Origin: Enoplolaimus lenunculus
Taxonomy: Eukaryota; Nematoda; Enoplea; Enoplida; Thoracostomopsidae
DNA: 64,000 nucleotides
Direction: 5' to 3'
NCBI GenBank assembly: GCA_030248215.1
Contig: JASANG010002174.1
Span: 62,001 to 126,000 of the forward strand
The first letter of the stretch is position 1; each line of letters starts with the position of its first letter. Position numbers and translations under genes: made by a program. The notes beneath the pieces were generated by a model that saw nothing but the letters and a program-made list of their open reading frames with translations, ran no database searches and was not told the DNA's origin. Of this stretch, positions 12,701 to 20,989 are shown piece by piece.

Positions 12701-13832
12701 TCTTATTCCGGCCACTGCAGTGATTATTAAACGTTCTAGAGTCCTGTTGGATTTTAGCCTTTACTGGCCAAATGCCGTTGCTAAGACAATTTTACTGCCA
12801 AGTCGCCCGTGTTTCTACGTATGCAGATATTTTGTGCTGGTTGCAGTGTTATATTAAATCATATCTGTTCATGTCATGGCATTGTTTACTGCAGGCGCGT
12901 TTCCGTTGTTTGCAATTTTAGGATTCTATGTCTATAATCAGGGATTATACACGGTATTAAAGTTTGAGTTTTTTAGGATTCGCGAGCAAAGGAATGCAAA
13001 GCTTGGTAAAATTTTAAAATTGTTGTGTAGCAATATAAAAATTTAAGTTTTGGGTGTGTTCTACACTTAAAATAATATTTCTGATAGTGAAGAAAATTTC
13101 TTACATTTAAGAAATATAATTAGCAAGGTGCACTTGAAAAGTATTGCTGTTATAACGGAAAAGTTTTCAGAAACGTTTTAAAACAAAGTCTGAAAATAAA
13201 CGTTTTCCAGTTATTTTTGGATAAATTGTGTTAAATGCGTAGCAACTTTTCCTGCCTGATTGGTTAAAAATAATCAAATAAATATTCACGGTGCAACGAT
13301 AATGCTCCATTTTCGGGTAGTGATTGGTCAATATTTTTTATTGCCGTCAGCGTTATTTAATATTTTTGATTGGTGCGATTTACTCAATGCTGTATCGAGA
13401 AACGGTTTGATTTTCCAACAGATAAACCAACCAGGCGCCGTTGCTATGGTCGCTAGCCATTTTGACAAATGGTGACGTCGCTAACGATATTGGCGATATG
13501 GTTAAATCGATCCGGCCGCTACTATATATACACGCAAATATTAGCTATTTAAAATTTTACACTTTTTAGGCAAAAAGGCAATATTCGTTTTAGTATTTTA
13601 AAATACTTTTTTGGCAAACCAATCACTGGATTTTATAAAACTTACCATCTTTGTTTTACTTTTTACCTGACGCTTCACTTGAATTATTGTCTGTCAAATC
13701 TAGCGAAGTAAAATTGCTATCGAGCCACCACGTCACATTTGAGCTCGTATCAACAATTTGGGAGTACACTTGGGTTCTTAAACTGAACGCATTTACCACA
13801 GATAGCAATGCAAGCAATTTTTTTACCAACAT
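1..13832 (-). CDS. Gene B: Mesh/SUSD2-like junction protein, 5' part only
   Basis: Minus-strand gene whose recognisable coding exons are 13667-13832, 10287-10608, 9107-9309, 8506-8642, 6379-6508, 4681-5013, 3417-3817 and 760-930; it runs off the left edge. The start at 13832 opens with a signal peptide (MLVKKLLALLSVVNAFS...). The following exons match gene A exons 3-8 and 10 one for one, with the same intron phases and nearly the same lengths (322/322, 203/203, 137/137, 130/136, 333/336, 401/407, 171/174 nt). They encode the NIDO region (GFTADYALIVTWEQM, ATDQVRSYVIFNYAN), an E-set-like region (LSVDGGREFKFYNKFYF, WGYWEDFDRS) and the middle of an AMOP domain (PCPCTLHEASVDIGRF, CPYNRGAYHCVMS). 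Counterparts of A exons 2 and 9 were not found; both are frame-neutral. All exons seen are open with good splice sites, so I favour a working paralogue over a pseudogene. Mesh in Drosophila is a smooth septate junction protein; the role here is inferred from family membership. Confidence 0.8.
760..930 (-). CDS. Gene B exon 10 (AMOP core)
   Basis: 171 nt, phase 0 at both ends. The acceptor is ...tatttag and the donor is gtgagtac. It encodes ...EYLEPCPCTLHEASVDIG... and CPYNRGAYHCVMS, matching gene A exon 10 (174 nt), with the AMOP cysteines kept. Confidence 0.85.
1793..2080 (+). other. Open reading stretch inside gene B intron, unrecognised
   Basis: An open frame of 95 codons on the strand opposite gene B, with a possible acceptor (tgatcag) near 1807. 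The composition looks protein-like (NATTHIDLHSTNLSIW, KELNVTIDFVQNDAF). The first motif faintly recalls the N-terminal beta domain of M1 aminopeptidases, but the likeness is weak and no zinc-binding HExxH lies near. It could be an exon remnant, part of a repeat, or chance. Confidence 0.2.
2250..2510. mobile_element. TIR element, TTCACACGTGCAA family
   Basis: The left end TTTAAAGCCCTATTCACACG and the right end, which reads the same way as the reverse complement (AAAGCCCCACTCACTACACG), enclose about 240 bp rich in GCAAGTTGCAGCTGCAA words. Related sequence occurs near 21.0-22.15 kb, 47.15-47.53 kb, 54.3 kb and 58.74-59.03 kb. The TTTAA-like flank would suit a TTAA-targeting element. No coding sequence. 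Confidence 0.6.
2789..3075. mobile_element. CAAGAGTGGATGATC element, degraded copy
   Basis: Starts CAAGAGTGGATGATCA and continues ...TGCAACTGGGTACATTCTG, as in the better copy at 46143-46504. The right half (...CACGTGCTGGTACATTTTGC) is diverged and no matching terminal repeat is evident. Confidence 0.55.
3417..3817 (-). CDS. Gene B exon 8 (E-set-like region)
   Basis: 401 nt, phase 1 to 0. The acceptor is gtttcag and the donor is cag|gtacaat. It encodes GMLDVQLSVDGGREFKFYNK... through WGYWEDFDRSTFRRIGSIGR, matching gene A exon 8 (407 nt), which has IKLSIDGGKEYNFWNKFYL and WGYWEDVEEHSFQEIGTIAR. Confidence 0.9.
4347..4554. mobile_element. hAT-like TIR element carrying a telomere-like array
   Basis: Terminal repeats GGCCCATTTATAGAACAGGG (left) and the reverse complement of CCCTGTTCTATACATGGGCC (right) bound 208 bp. 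Flanks AACCGTGC and AACCGTCC form an imperfect 8-bp target duplication, which suggests the hAT superfamily. The interior is mostly (CCTAAG)n, that is GCCTAA, the complement of the TTAGGC telomere unit, at about 4391-4477. It lies in intron 7 of gene B. No coding sequence. Confidence 0.8.
4681..5013 (-). CDS. Gene B exon 7 (NIDO end and following region)
   Basis: 333 nt, phase 1 at both ends. The acceptor is attttag and the donor is aacag|gtattg. It encodes GNGTGMFEYEYS..., WIARVDESIEVGGC, GSMLGGFVLNVSGPCF and IDMIIASCPIPAVYRTG, matching gene A exon 7 (336 nt). Confidence 0.9.
5440..5715. mobile_element. AATCTGCTATTC TIR element, copy 1
   Basis: Interior and ends match the copy at 36707-36983: ...CCAATCTGCTATTCTGAGC... 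near the left end and GCCTGAATAGCAGATT at the right end. The ends are inverted repeats. Short non-coding element. Confidence 0.6.
5980..6137. mobile_element. Telomere-array TIR element, partial copy
   Basis: Contains runs of CCTAAG at about 5982-6058 and ends GATCTTTACATGGGCC, a variant terminal repeat also seen inverted at 18207-18222 (GGCCCATGTAAAGATC). The left terminus is not evident. Confidence 0.6.
6379..6508 (-). CDS. Gene B exon 6 (NIDO)
   Basis: 130 nt, phase 0 to 1. It encodes MVLATDQVRSYVIFNYANLN and ends YPFVGFNG. Gene A exon 6 (136 nt) has MVIATDEIRSYAMFNYANVN and SAVVGFNG. This is the NIDO segment ATDxxxSYxxFxY. Confidence 0.9.
6509..8505. other. Gene B intron 5
   Basis: About 2 kb of AT-rich sequence. 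At 6717-6770 there is a pyrimidine-rich CTGTCCGTCCGT block followed by CTCAGGAACCGCTGAACCG, a word that recurs at transposon ends in other invertebrates by my recollection, so a repeat end is likely. Nothing else is recognised. Confidence 0.4.
8506..8642 (-). CDS. Gene B exon 5 (NIDO)
   Basis: 137 nt, exactly the length of gene A exon 5, phase 1 to 0. It encodes GIVGARGFTADYALIVTWEQ and ends NTFQ; gene A has GMVGARGFTADYALIVTWER and NTFQ. The acceptor is atttttag and the donor is gtaagtc. Confidence 0.92.
9107..9309 (-). CDS. Gene B exon 4
   Basis: 203 nt, exactly the length of gene A exon 4, phase 2 to 1. It encodes FKLPNGQPSSPTY and GRIEDPEFLDIVTQDIQEG; gene A has FKLPNGRPAFVNY and GRIEDPELLDRITRDIQYG. 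The acceptor is gtttcag and the donor is gaag|gtgaaa. Confidence 0.92.
9530..9725. repeat. CTCCGGCTTCGG dispersed repeat, partial copy
   Basis: Contains two tandem CTCACCTCTGACTTCCGCTT units and GACCTC/GGCTCCGG words. Longer copies lie at about 25850-26240 and 57836-58197, with a fragment at about 20020-20105. Family unknown. It lies in intron 3 of gene B. Confidence 0.55.
10287..10608 (-). CDS. Gene B exon 3
   Basis: 322 nt, exactly the length of gene A exon 3, phase 1 to 2. It encodes GWWHLYPFGERYFD, DLYFFLPYYGFRFNYTF and ISHVWYRVVSR, nearly identical to gene A in these blocks. The acceptor is tccttcag and the donor is caag|gtacat. Confidence 0.93.
10791..11048. mobile_element. hAT-like TIR element with long TTAGGC array
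   Basis: The left end GGTCCATGTATAGAACAGGG and right end CGGTTCTATACATGGGCC are inverted repeats. They are flanked by a perfect 8-bp target duplication GAACGGAG (10783-10790 and 11049-11056), as expected of hAT elements. The interior at about 10870-11010 is largely CTTAGG, the nematode telomere unit, in three blocks. The orientation is opposite to the copy at 4347-4554. No coding sequence. Confidence 0.88.
11327..11392. repeat. Short telomere-like array
   Basis: Degenerate CTTAGG words followed by the inverted word TTCCTAAACC, forming a small imperfect hairpin. Probably a decayed fragment of the telomere-array elements. Confidence 0.45.
11461..11640. mobile_element. Telomere-array TIR element, TTACTTTAAG subfamily
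   Basis: The left end GCCCGTGTTACTTTAAG and right end CTTAAAGTAACATTGGCCC are inverted repeats. The interior carries CGCTTAGGCCTAGG and CTTAGG runs. It is the same subfamily as 42634-42835. Flanks share TCTAA, so the target duplication is decayed. Confidence 0.7.
11985..12085 (+). repeat. SINE fragment (3' half)
   Basis: GGAGTTCGAATCCTAGCATA keeps a tRNA B box (GTTCGAATC) and is followed by GGTCTCAG...GAAAATATTCATGTGATAA, as in the fuller copy at 14763-14930. The A-box half is absent. Confidence 0.6.
12251..12724. mobile_element. ACTGTAGTGACCCGAATAAG TIR element
   Basis: The left end ACTGTAGTGATCCGAATA and right end CTTATTCCGGCCACTGCAGT are imperfect inverted repeats. The interior has TAAGCGGATAGAGTTTGTAAACCCTAATTAGAGT-type sequence shared with 25395-25800, 19593-19830 and 63890-64000. 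Non-coding, about 470 bp. Confidence 0.65.
13667..13832 (-). CDS. Gene B exon 1 (start and signal peptide)
   Basis: 166 nt from an ATG to donor g|gtaaaaag, phase 1, the phase expected by exon 3 as well as by an exon 2 like that of gene A. It encodes MLVKKLLALLSVVNAFSLRT..., a short basic start plus a hydrophobic run. Several NxS/T sites follow (NVT, NFT, NNS). An in-frame ATG 13 codons upstream is possible, but this one places the hydrophobic core at the usual distance. Confidence 0.7.
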
Positions 13833-14029
13833 GTTTATCTTAAATAAATTCAGTAGCTGAAAATTATACATAAAACATATGTTTTTGATGAATGATAATT
13901 ATATTTTGTTGGCGTTATAGTGCAATACAAACAATTCAAACCGCTGATGGTTTTGGTTACGTTTTGTAGTTATTCAACCTTTACAACACGCTTTACCATA
14001 CCATTTTATGAACACTTTTAGCAGCTACA

Positions 14030-14175
14030 AGCCTTTGCCTTAACCTAAGCCTAAACCTTAACCTAAGCGTTCATTTTTTAAATGTGAAAATAAAGGGATA
14101 TACACAAAAGCCGGGATGCAAGCCTTTGCCTAAATCGAAGTGTAAACCTGAACCTAAGCGTTCAATTTTTTATTC
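14030..14175. repeat. Degenerate telomere-like words with tandem duplication
   Basis: CCTAAGCCTAAACC-type words followed by two similar 90-bp units, each with AAGCG TTCA(A)TTTTT and AAAGGGATATACACAA-like sequence. Likely a remnant of the telomere-array elements. Confidence 0.4.
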
Positions 14176-14397
14176 TGAGAATAAAGGGTATACACAACAG
14201 CCGGGTTTGATTTTCTACAACCCTCGTTACGCTGCTACAGAAAAACTATTGCGCTATCGTTATAGGGTTGTACCGTGAAATTTGAACTTAATCACCGTAT
14301 TTTTGCGATGACTCAACGTACTTGAATTTAAGGTTTCAAAATTTAAACTTTAAAATTTTTAACCATTGCTATGTGATAATAATGTAATTTTGTCAAA

Positions 14398-14598
14398 GCC
14401 GGAGCAGCCAACCCCAATACCCTTCATTTGGGGGCCCACCCCTAAAGGGGCCCCTGCCCGGCAACCAGTTGACGCAAAAACTGCAGAATTTTTAAAAAGC
14501 GTCTGTCCTATCGCTTGCTTCGAACGCGAATTTGTGGGCCGCCACCATGGAGTATGTGGGCAGCCCCTCACCCCTGTCTGCTCCAGCACTGAATTTTG
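14398..14598. mobile_element. GCCGGAGCAG TIR element, copy 1
   Basis: Ends GCCGGAGCAGCC and, at the right, CTGTCTGCTCCAGCACTG are inverted repeats, with runs of C and G inside (GGGGGCCCACCCC). Other copies: 27920-28116, 28673-28765, 30574-30770, about 52925-53090 and 63084-63410. Confidence 0.7.
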
Positions 14599-14762
14599 CA
14601 ATCGACAGTCAAAATAAAATGCCTCTAATCTTGTGTACATAAGTAAAAAAAGTTGCGTTTGTTAATAAATTTGACTATGGGCGACTCAGTGCCGTGTATA
14701 AACGTTAAATAATATATATCGTACAGTGTTTAATAATTGCAACACGTATACAGAGTAATAAA

Positions 14763-14930
14763 TCACCACAAGACGTTAGAGCCCCCTCGGGCTCGAGCGT
14801 CAAGTTCCTATAGCTGAGTGGTGATGGTAAACGCCTCCCACTGCAGTCACTGGAGTGCGAATCCTAGCATAAAAGGAGGTCTCAGATGAAATAGAAAATA
14901 TTCATGTGATAAAGGGTTAAAGCACTGCGC
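14763..14930 (+). repeat. tRNA-derived SINE, fullest plus-strand copy
   Basis: A GC-rich head (CACAAGACGTTAGAGCC...CTCGAGCGTCAAG) leads into a tRNA-like segment with an A-box-like TAGCTGAGTGG and a B-box-like GTGCGAATCC. A shared tail with AATATTCATGTGATAAAGGG follows. The 63505-63665 copy, on the minus strand, has a consensus B box GTTCGAATC. Too diverged for a tRNA gene, with no sensible cloverleaf end to end, so SINE is preferred. Confidence 0.7.
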
Positions 14931-15730
14931 TTTGTCTATTTATTGCTCGTACATTTATATTAATTTGGTTCGCTTGGTTCCTCATAAAATATTCCATAGG
15001 GCAAAAGGGTTTTAGCATTGTCACAAAAGCTCGTCGCATGCATATACTTCAAAACGACAGCTTGTTTATACACTATATTCTAATATTTGTTTTCTGTACT
15101 AGTTTGCTAAATTTTTGATTAACTTTAAATACGCGAACTGGTTTACAACAATCATATTTCTACCCTGTGAAAAAACCGAAACTATGCTTGACAAAACCTA
15201 AATTTGGTTGGCCTAAGCCAAAACTTTAAGATTTTTAATGAAAACCTGAAAAAATGAAAGCGTCTATCGCAATCGCTAAAACGTGAATGTCAATTTTTGT
15301 TATAAATGTTAAAAAATTATAATATTAACATTTTAAAACACTGTCTTGTCTGCAAAATAGTTGAAAAACATACACACCAGCCGTCGTTTACTGGCAATGC
15401 GTTATCCGCATAAGTACGCACGAAAAGCAATTGTTGACGTCTGCTACTTGAGTCGCACAATAAGACAGCATTGCACGCATTGTCACCAACAACATAGATA
15501 CACCAACGCGCAGAGTTGTACTATTTAAAACACCTGTAGGCAGTAAGCTAAGTTTATGCCCGGACTGTTTTCAAAAATAACGCAATTCTACCGTTCGGCT
15601 GTAGCTTTAGGCTATCCGAATAGCGGACTCTCACGACAATTTATCGACCGATAACTCTTCGACAGACAATTTTTGATCCAAAGTCTCGGCGCTTCAGGCA
15701 ACTCGTTGTAAACAAAAATCTGGTTTATTT
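14931..15730. other. No recognised feature
   Basis: AT-rich intergenic sequence. Near 15630-15665 there is an ACGACAATTTATCGACCG word related to the GACAATTCGTCGCCC element at about 27 kb. Nothing else is supported. Confidence 0.4.
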
Positions 15731-15956
15731 GCCAACAATTCTTAATTCTTGGAAACAACTAATTTCCGTGAAAAAACCCCCGCAAACCTCGTTAACCTGC
15801 ATATTATATCTTCGCAATACTACTTCATATGCAAATTTATGTAAATTTAGCACACTCCCAACTGAAACCTAAACCGTTGCTAATCATGTTTCAGTTTCCC
15901 AAAGCAATTTCGTTTAACCGCTAAGTGGTTTTTTGACAATTCATAACTAACATTCT

Positions 15957-16490
15957 TCAACTCGGGAACACAACTGACCCATGCCAACCACATTTCACGA
16001 AATCCGGAGTGATTAAGATGAAACCCGTCTTTGTCAAATAGGTTTGAATTATATGTAGAAGTAGTTCCCTATCCAAATGGACTATTCGGATACGAAAACC
16101 AATTAAGACACAATACTTTTGAATTGTTAAGTTGCATTTGAACCCACTCAGTGTGGTTTTTAGCATTTGGTACTGCAGGGTGGGGAATTGAGCAGCTGAC
16201 TAATAATTTGATATCAGGAAAAGTTTCAAAAACATAATTCAAATGTCGCGCCAATTTTTCCCATGAATCATTCCATGATTGCTGAGCCCTTTGCGCATCG
16301 TTTACTCCACAATTTTCCCCGACCACAGCGATCTAGATAAGTGTAAGCCTCTGATTGAAATTTCGTCGGCTAAATCACAAAACTTTCCCCCCGAAATACA
16401 AACTACAACTCCACCATAAATCGATTGCAAATGTCTACACTGACTGTCTGAGAGCACTAATACTGTCTGCGTATAACTTGAGGACATTTG
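15957..16490 (-). pseudogene. SGNH/GDSL-hydrolase-like sequence, broken
   Basis: Minus-strand sequence with the marks of the SGNH hydrolase fold: VLVLSDSQCRHLQ followed by VVVCISGGKFCDL at the N-terminal side, GENCGVND in the middle, and a C-terminal DxxHLN-type block near 15990. It sits downstream (in transcription sense) of BEL/Pao integrase-end sequence. Whether it belonged to that element or was a host gene is not settled. It is broken with a few breaks and is treated as a fossil. Confidence 0.5.
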
Positions 16491-17120
16491 AACCTTCTTC
16501 TATTGCAGTTGCTTAACACCAAACCGCGGCACCTTTCGCCGTTCGATATGCAAAACGGCAAGTTTTGTAAGCATTTCACCGTAAAGATTGAACCCAGGAT
16601 ATTTTTCTCGCTGAGTTGCTGGACCGCATCGAAGACCACATGACCAGACAAACTCTGATCTAGCTTGACAATTAACAAACTGTATCAACTTTAGATTGCT
16701 TACAGAAGCCAGAATCTCTAAAAAACAGCACGAAACATGTTGTTATTATGTTTCATAAGATTAATCAAAATGTCTAAGTACACATCATCTGCGCGAAACA
16801 CCCATTCTGGCGAAAGCTGAAATCCATCCTGTTTTAGAAAAGCGCTAATCTCCGATGGATTATTTTGACAAACTGAACTTAGCAGCAATTTTTAGCTGAT
16901 GTCCTTTTCATCATGCTGTAAAAGCATAAGATACCAGTACATCATTTCAATAGACGTTACAGTTGTTTTGCCAAATTGTAGTGATTCAAACCGGTAAAAA
17001 CGGGACAACGGAGACTGAGCATTGATAAATTGACGATGCGACATACCGGCAACTATAACAAAACAAAATAATTAACTGAAAATATATACTACGAAATTAT
17101 ACTGTCTAAAGGTATCGACA

Positions 17121-17739
17121 CTAGTACTCAACAGATCTTTGCGACAAACTGTCTTGTTCGCCAGCGTGTACTACTGAAGTTTGGCTTTCGTTGTTAACAG
17201 GAACCTCAATAGGGAATAATTGCTGTAACGATCGTTTCAACACACGACCGTTTGCCATCCTGACGGCTGCTGAACGAACTTTATTATCTATACTCGGATA
17301 GAGACACACTATTTTCCCCAACTTCCACTGCCCACGTGGTAAATTGTCCTTAACGACCACTACTGATCCAATTTCAGGATGTAACTCACTGCTATCGCGA
17401 TTGCTGAAACAAAAGTTATTTCTCAGACTCAACAAATACTGATTTCGCCAAGTGTTCCAAAATAAACTGAGAATGGCTTGCATGCGTTTGAACGTTAGAA
17501 CTAATGACTGATGAGTAGCAGATTTCAATTGAACGTTCCCTAAATCTTTGGCAAACGAAGCAACCCCCCAAACGGGGACCTCGTGTGAAATGTGCAGGTG
17601 TAAGCGGTGCGTTTTCCACTTCGGTTCCTAAGTACGTGAGCGGACGACTGTTAACAACCGAACAAACTTCGGTCGCCACAGTCTGAAGCTCGATAAGTGA
17701 GGCGGGGGTTTTTTCATGGAAGTTAGTTGTTGCCAACAA
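17121..17739 (-). mobile_element. BEL/Pao integrase end and DUF5641, fossil
   Basis: Two family marks are visible on the minus strand. VVNSRPLTYLGTEVENAPLT followed by PAHFTRGPRL is the C-terminal integrase signature of BEL/Pao elements. FWNTWRNQYLLSLR and VVVVKDNLPRGQWKLGKIV are the DUF5641 region that follows it. Reverse transcriptase is not present. The piece is broken. Confidence 0.88.
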
Positions 17740-17828
17740 TTCTTAATTCTTGGAAACAACTAACTTAACCTGCATATTATATCTTGGCAATACTACTTCA
17801 TATGCAAATTTATGTAAATTTAGCACAC

Positions 17829-18019
17829 TTGTCGACCCGTAAACGTATGGCCCACGACGCTATTGAAGCGTATAGTGAAAGGGACGTTTATGGTTCATGC
17901 ATTAGAACACAGCCCAATCCGTCCAGTACAATCCTTTTAAACATGGCTGTTGCAGAGCGGATGTATTCATATGTAGACTACGGTGCACTTCTGCCACTTG
18001 ACAACCTTTACAGTACCTA
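17829..18019 (+). other. Unrecognised open stretch next to the retroelement fossil
   Basis: An open frame (LSTRKRMAHDAIEAYSERDV ... LLNMAVAERMYSYVDYGALL) that ends in a stop near 18020, directly after the direct repeat. The composition looks coding, but I recognise no family and see no clear acceptor. It may be a broken gene piece. Confidence 0.2.
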
Positions 18020-18204
18020 GAGACATAACGTAAATAGGGCCGCAGGCGAAGATTTTATGTTGTTCAACCGCCTAACTCATCAGATATAACTAAATTTAAG
18101 TACTAAATGGTGTAAAATTAAAACAAGACTGTACCATTTTCTCATTTTTCTATTTCATTTAAGGTCTAACAGCAATTCGCCTACCCTTATTATGCGACAT
18201 CAGC

Positions 18205-18330
18205 GGCCCATGTAAAGATCAGAGGCGGAGTGTTTTCTGCGGGCCTGCAATAGAGTAAGCTTATGCTTTAGACTAATTGTTTGCTTAGGCTTAAGCTCAT
18301 TCTTACACTTAGGCTTGCAATTTGGTTGTA
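18205..18330. mobile_element. Telomere-array TIR element, partial
   Basis: Begins GGCCCATGTAAAGATCAGAG with GGCGGAGTGTTTTCTGCG, then AGAGTAAGCTTATGCTTTAG and CTTAGG words. The left end matches, inverted, that of the 5980-6137 copy. The right end is not found. Confidence 0.6.
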
Positions 18331-18439
18331 TCGTAAACCTTCGGTGCAAAGTTCACAAAATAGACATGTCTATGAAAACTGAATAGAGTGCGGATAAAAT
18401 ATATGAAAATTGCAATCTGAGTAGTTCCGAGTCACACGT

Positions 18440-18560
18440 TAACCCTTTTCACATGAATATTGAGTATTTGTATAGGAAATTATTTCAATTATAAATGCTT
18501 GACATTCCAGCCGAGGGGGTTCTCACGTCTTGTAGAGATTTTGTACTGCGGAATGCGCAT
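18440..18560 (-). repeat. SINE fragment, minus strand
   Basis: Contains the tail (CCCTTTTCACATGAATATTG) and the head (GGGTTCTCACGTCTTGTAGA) of the SINE seen at 14763 and 63505, but lacks the tRNA-like middle. Confidence 0.55.
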
Positions 18561-19182
18561 CATTTGCTGAACGCTGCATATAGTGTATTGATTCACTTTA
18601 TACACATGGCACTAAGTTGGTCACAGTGTACTCTATGTGAGACGTGGTCTATATAATAAAATTGAAATATATACCTACGAAGGCTAACATTTTAGTATTC
18701 TGACGCCGACGACAGAAGAAACCCAAGCTTCCGAACAAGAACATCAGACGATATTATACACCAAATGTCAATCGAATCAATCGAACAGTCCGAGTATTCC
18801 AAGGTTTCGGCTACGATGGAATGCTAAATCATTCGTTAACAGAATTAGTAACGTCGGACTTCGAATTGGGTCGTTCAATGCAGCGGGTTATAATTCTGAA
18901 GTTCTATCTGTAACTTTCGAGAATAATAGCATAGGACTTAGAGAAGGTTTCGCAAAATTTAGACCCAATCACAGCTTATGTATCAAAAATTGGCCCTTGT
19001 GGACAATCGTTTGTTGAGTCCGCGACGAAGGGAGATTGAGCATAAGAGGAATTATTTGTGCGGAAGAAGAGATTGTCCATGAGACGAGTTTTGGCAGTGA
19101 GACACTGCACAAAAGCACAAGCAATTTATCGTAGATTTGTTTACTCCGAAGGTTTAAACTGTTAATTTGACGTACATTTGTT

Positions 19183-19215
19183 TGGCTTAGGTTTAGGCTT
19201 AGTCTTACGCTTAAT
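19183..19215. repeat. Short telomere-like array
   Basis: GGCTTAGGTTTAGGCTTAG, a degenerate TTAGGC run with no recognisable element ends. Confidence 0.4.
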
Positions 19216-19309
19216 AGGGTTACGATCAATATTACGAATGGCGGGACTGTGTTGGAATTGCTGGACTTGACCTTGAGCTGCTTTTCGCATGTTGTAGGAA
19301 ATTTGATTC

Positions 19310-19365
19310 TTTGTTTGTTTGTTTTGTTTGTTTGTTTGTTCGTTCCTTTTTTTTGTTTGTGTTTA
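19310..19365. repeat. GTTT simple repeat
   Basis: A run of GTTT/TTTG units, interrupted once. Confidence 0.7.
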
Positions 19366-19592
19366 TATACATCGTAGTACCATAGCAGTTTTGTACTTTT
19401 AACAAATTTCTATTGTTGCTAACATTTTTGCCAGTGCTCACTTCGGGTTGAAACCTGAGTTCACACGTTACTTCATTTTTAGAAAGAATGTATAAAGCCA
19501 AGTAAAAAGAAATTCAACTTACGCGATTTGTCTGTCAATTTTAACCTTAACATTGTGCCAGCTAAAAATTAGGTGCGATTCCAAAGCAATCG

Positions 19593-19830
19593 ACTACTGT
19601 AGTGACCCGAATAAGAGGGTGGGACTCATACTTATTTACCCGCTGTTATTCGGTTACGGACTGTTATTTATTTTTAACCCACGCCCCGCCGCCCTTCGTT
19701 ACTGATATATATGCGGTATTGCAAGACTTTAATTAATGATTAGGGACTCTATCCGCTTACGGACTCGTGCTAGGGATACGTACTCCTATTGATTGGGACT
19801 CAAAATGGGAGGTAAGGCGAAATTAGGTAT
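19593..19830. mobile_element. ACTGTAGTGACCCGAATAAG element, truncated copy
   Basis: Starts CTACTGTAGTGACCCGAATA and includes GTTACGGACTG and GGGACTCTATCCGCTTACGG, the words of the family at 12251-12724 and 25395-25800. Only one end is clear. Confidence 0.6.
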
Positions 19831-20019
19831 ATTTTAAAATGATGTTTAATTTGTTTATTTTAGCCAATATCTGTAACGTATTGTTAAATCGTTTGGTTTT
19901 ACGCTTATTTTAGGAAATCTCGGCAATTCTTTCCTCAACATTGTGTCAAAACTGGAAACATAATACGCCAAACAGATAAATGGTGTGAAACGTTGCAACT
20001 ATTTCGCTACCGAAACTGC

Positions 20020-20105
20020 AGGTACCTCTGGCGAAAATCCTATCGGAGCCAGAGGTCAAGCTGTCGCCGGAACCGGAGGCAGACCTCCGCTTGTACCTTA
20101 TCGCA
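20020..20105. repeat. CTCCGGCTTCGG repeat fragment
   Basis: ACCTCTGGCGAAAATCC, GGAGCCAGAGG and CCGGAACCGGAGG words, matching one end of the family at 25850-26240. Confidence 0.5.
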
Positions 20106-20110
20106 CCCTA

Positions 20111-20810
20111 TCGTAATCAGGTACGAACATTCATAAATCGAATATAATGGCGTAAACTAAAAATGTTTAATTTTTAAATTGCCATCGCCTATAACAAAGC
20201 CTAAAACCACGACGATAGTTATGTTGTGGCTTAAAAGTTGATCACTGCCCCCATGATGTGCATAATATATTATTATTCTCAACAAAAGAATTTAACTCAA
20301 CATCTTGTGCAACTTCCCTTTTTATGCTGTGCGATTAAGAATGGTGAAATATGGAATTTGTCTACTACTATGATGTAAAATGTGAATTTTAGAGTAAACT
20401 ATGTAAAGTTGCATAGTGGACACAGAAATACATACAGGGCTGACGGACTGTTGTCTGTTTGTTTGTTTATTTCACTGTACCATTACGTGTTTGATACTAC
20501 GTTGTCGACGGACAGCGAGGGGAATTAGAACATTTGTATAACTCAAAATAGCTGCCATTTGCGCTTGTGTTTTAATGGTAGGAAATTTTCATATTTAATA
20601 GTTGTCGTTTAAGTGCTGTATATTTATGCTTTCGCTAGTGACAGAAAGAAATTTTAAAGTGTTAAAATTTTATTGACACTGTCCGTTTACTTGGCTTTGA
20701 ACAAATATCGCTTGGATTAACTGAGATTTTTTAAACTTTACCAGAAGTATGATGGTTATGCAGTTAGCATTTCTGCAATTTCACAAATCCGCCCCGATAA
20801 GATCATGGGC
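20111..20810. other. No recognised feature
   Basis: AT-rich intergenic sequence without open frames or repeats I can place. Confidence 0.4.
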
Positions 20811-20814
20811 GCAT

Positions 20815-20980
20815 GTTGAGTTGAGTTGATTTTCTCTGTGAGTTGAGTTGACTGCGGGGGAGCTGATTAATTACAAATCAAAATGAGTTGAATCAGCTCA
20901 GAATGGTGAGTTCTCATAGTCCTAACGCCGACTGAGTGGTTCAACTCATTTTGAGTTATAATCAACTTACTGGAATGTAC
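20815..20980. mobile_element. GAGTTGA palindromic repeat, copy 1
   Basis: Clusters of GAGTTGAGTTGATT and its complement AATCAACTC arranged symmetrically around GTTCTCATAGTCCTAAC. The sister copy is at 23495-23660 and a fragment lies at about 40205-40260. Confidence 0.6.
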
Positions 20981-20989
20981 AGTTTAGCG

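Larger units (their letters stand above)
10609..13666. other. Gene B intron 1
   Basis: About 3 kb between the signal-peptide exon and exon 3. A homologue of gene A exon 2 (75 nt, frame-neutral) was not found. Contents: telomere-array elements at 10791-11048 and 11461-11640, a short array at about 11327-11392, SINE-like sequence at about 11985-12085, and a TIR element at about 12251-12724. Confidence 0.5.
15731..17829 (-). mobile_element. BEL/Pao LTR-retrotransposon fossil, bracketed by direct repeats
   Basis: Two direct repeats of about 100 bp (15731-15855 and 17732-17829, both ending ATGTAAATTTAGCACAC) bracket a minus-strand block. Its right part carries BEL/Pao integrase-end sequence and its left part carries SGNH-hydrolase-like sequence. 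The direct repeats may be remnants of terminal repeats or a local duplication. At about 2.1 kb it is far shorter than a whole BEL/Pao element, lacks recognisable gag, protease and reverse transcriptase, and is broken with several breaks. Probably old. The copies differ by one block of about 30 bp plus a few base changes. Confidence 0.6.

Noticed and set aside
14800-14870. tRNA gene on the plus strand
   Set aside because: A and B boxes are present, but the rest does not fold as a tRNA and the sequence recurs with shared flanks, so it is a SINE.
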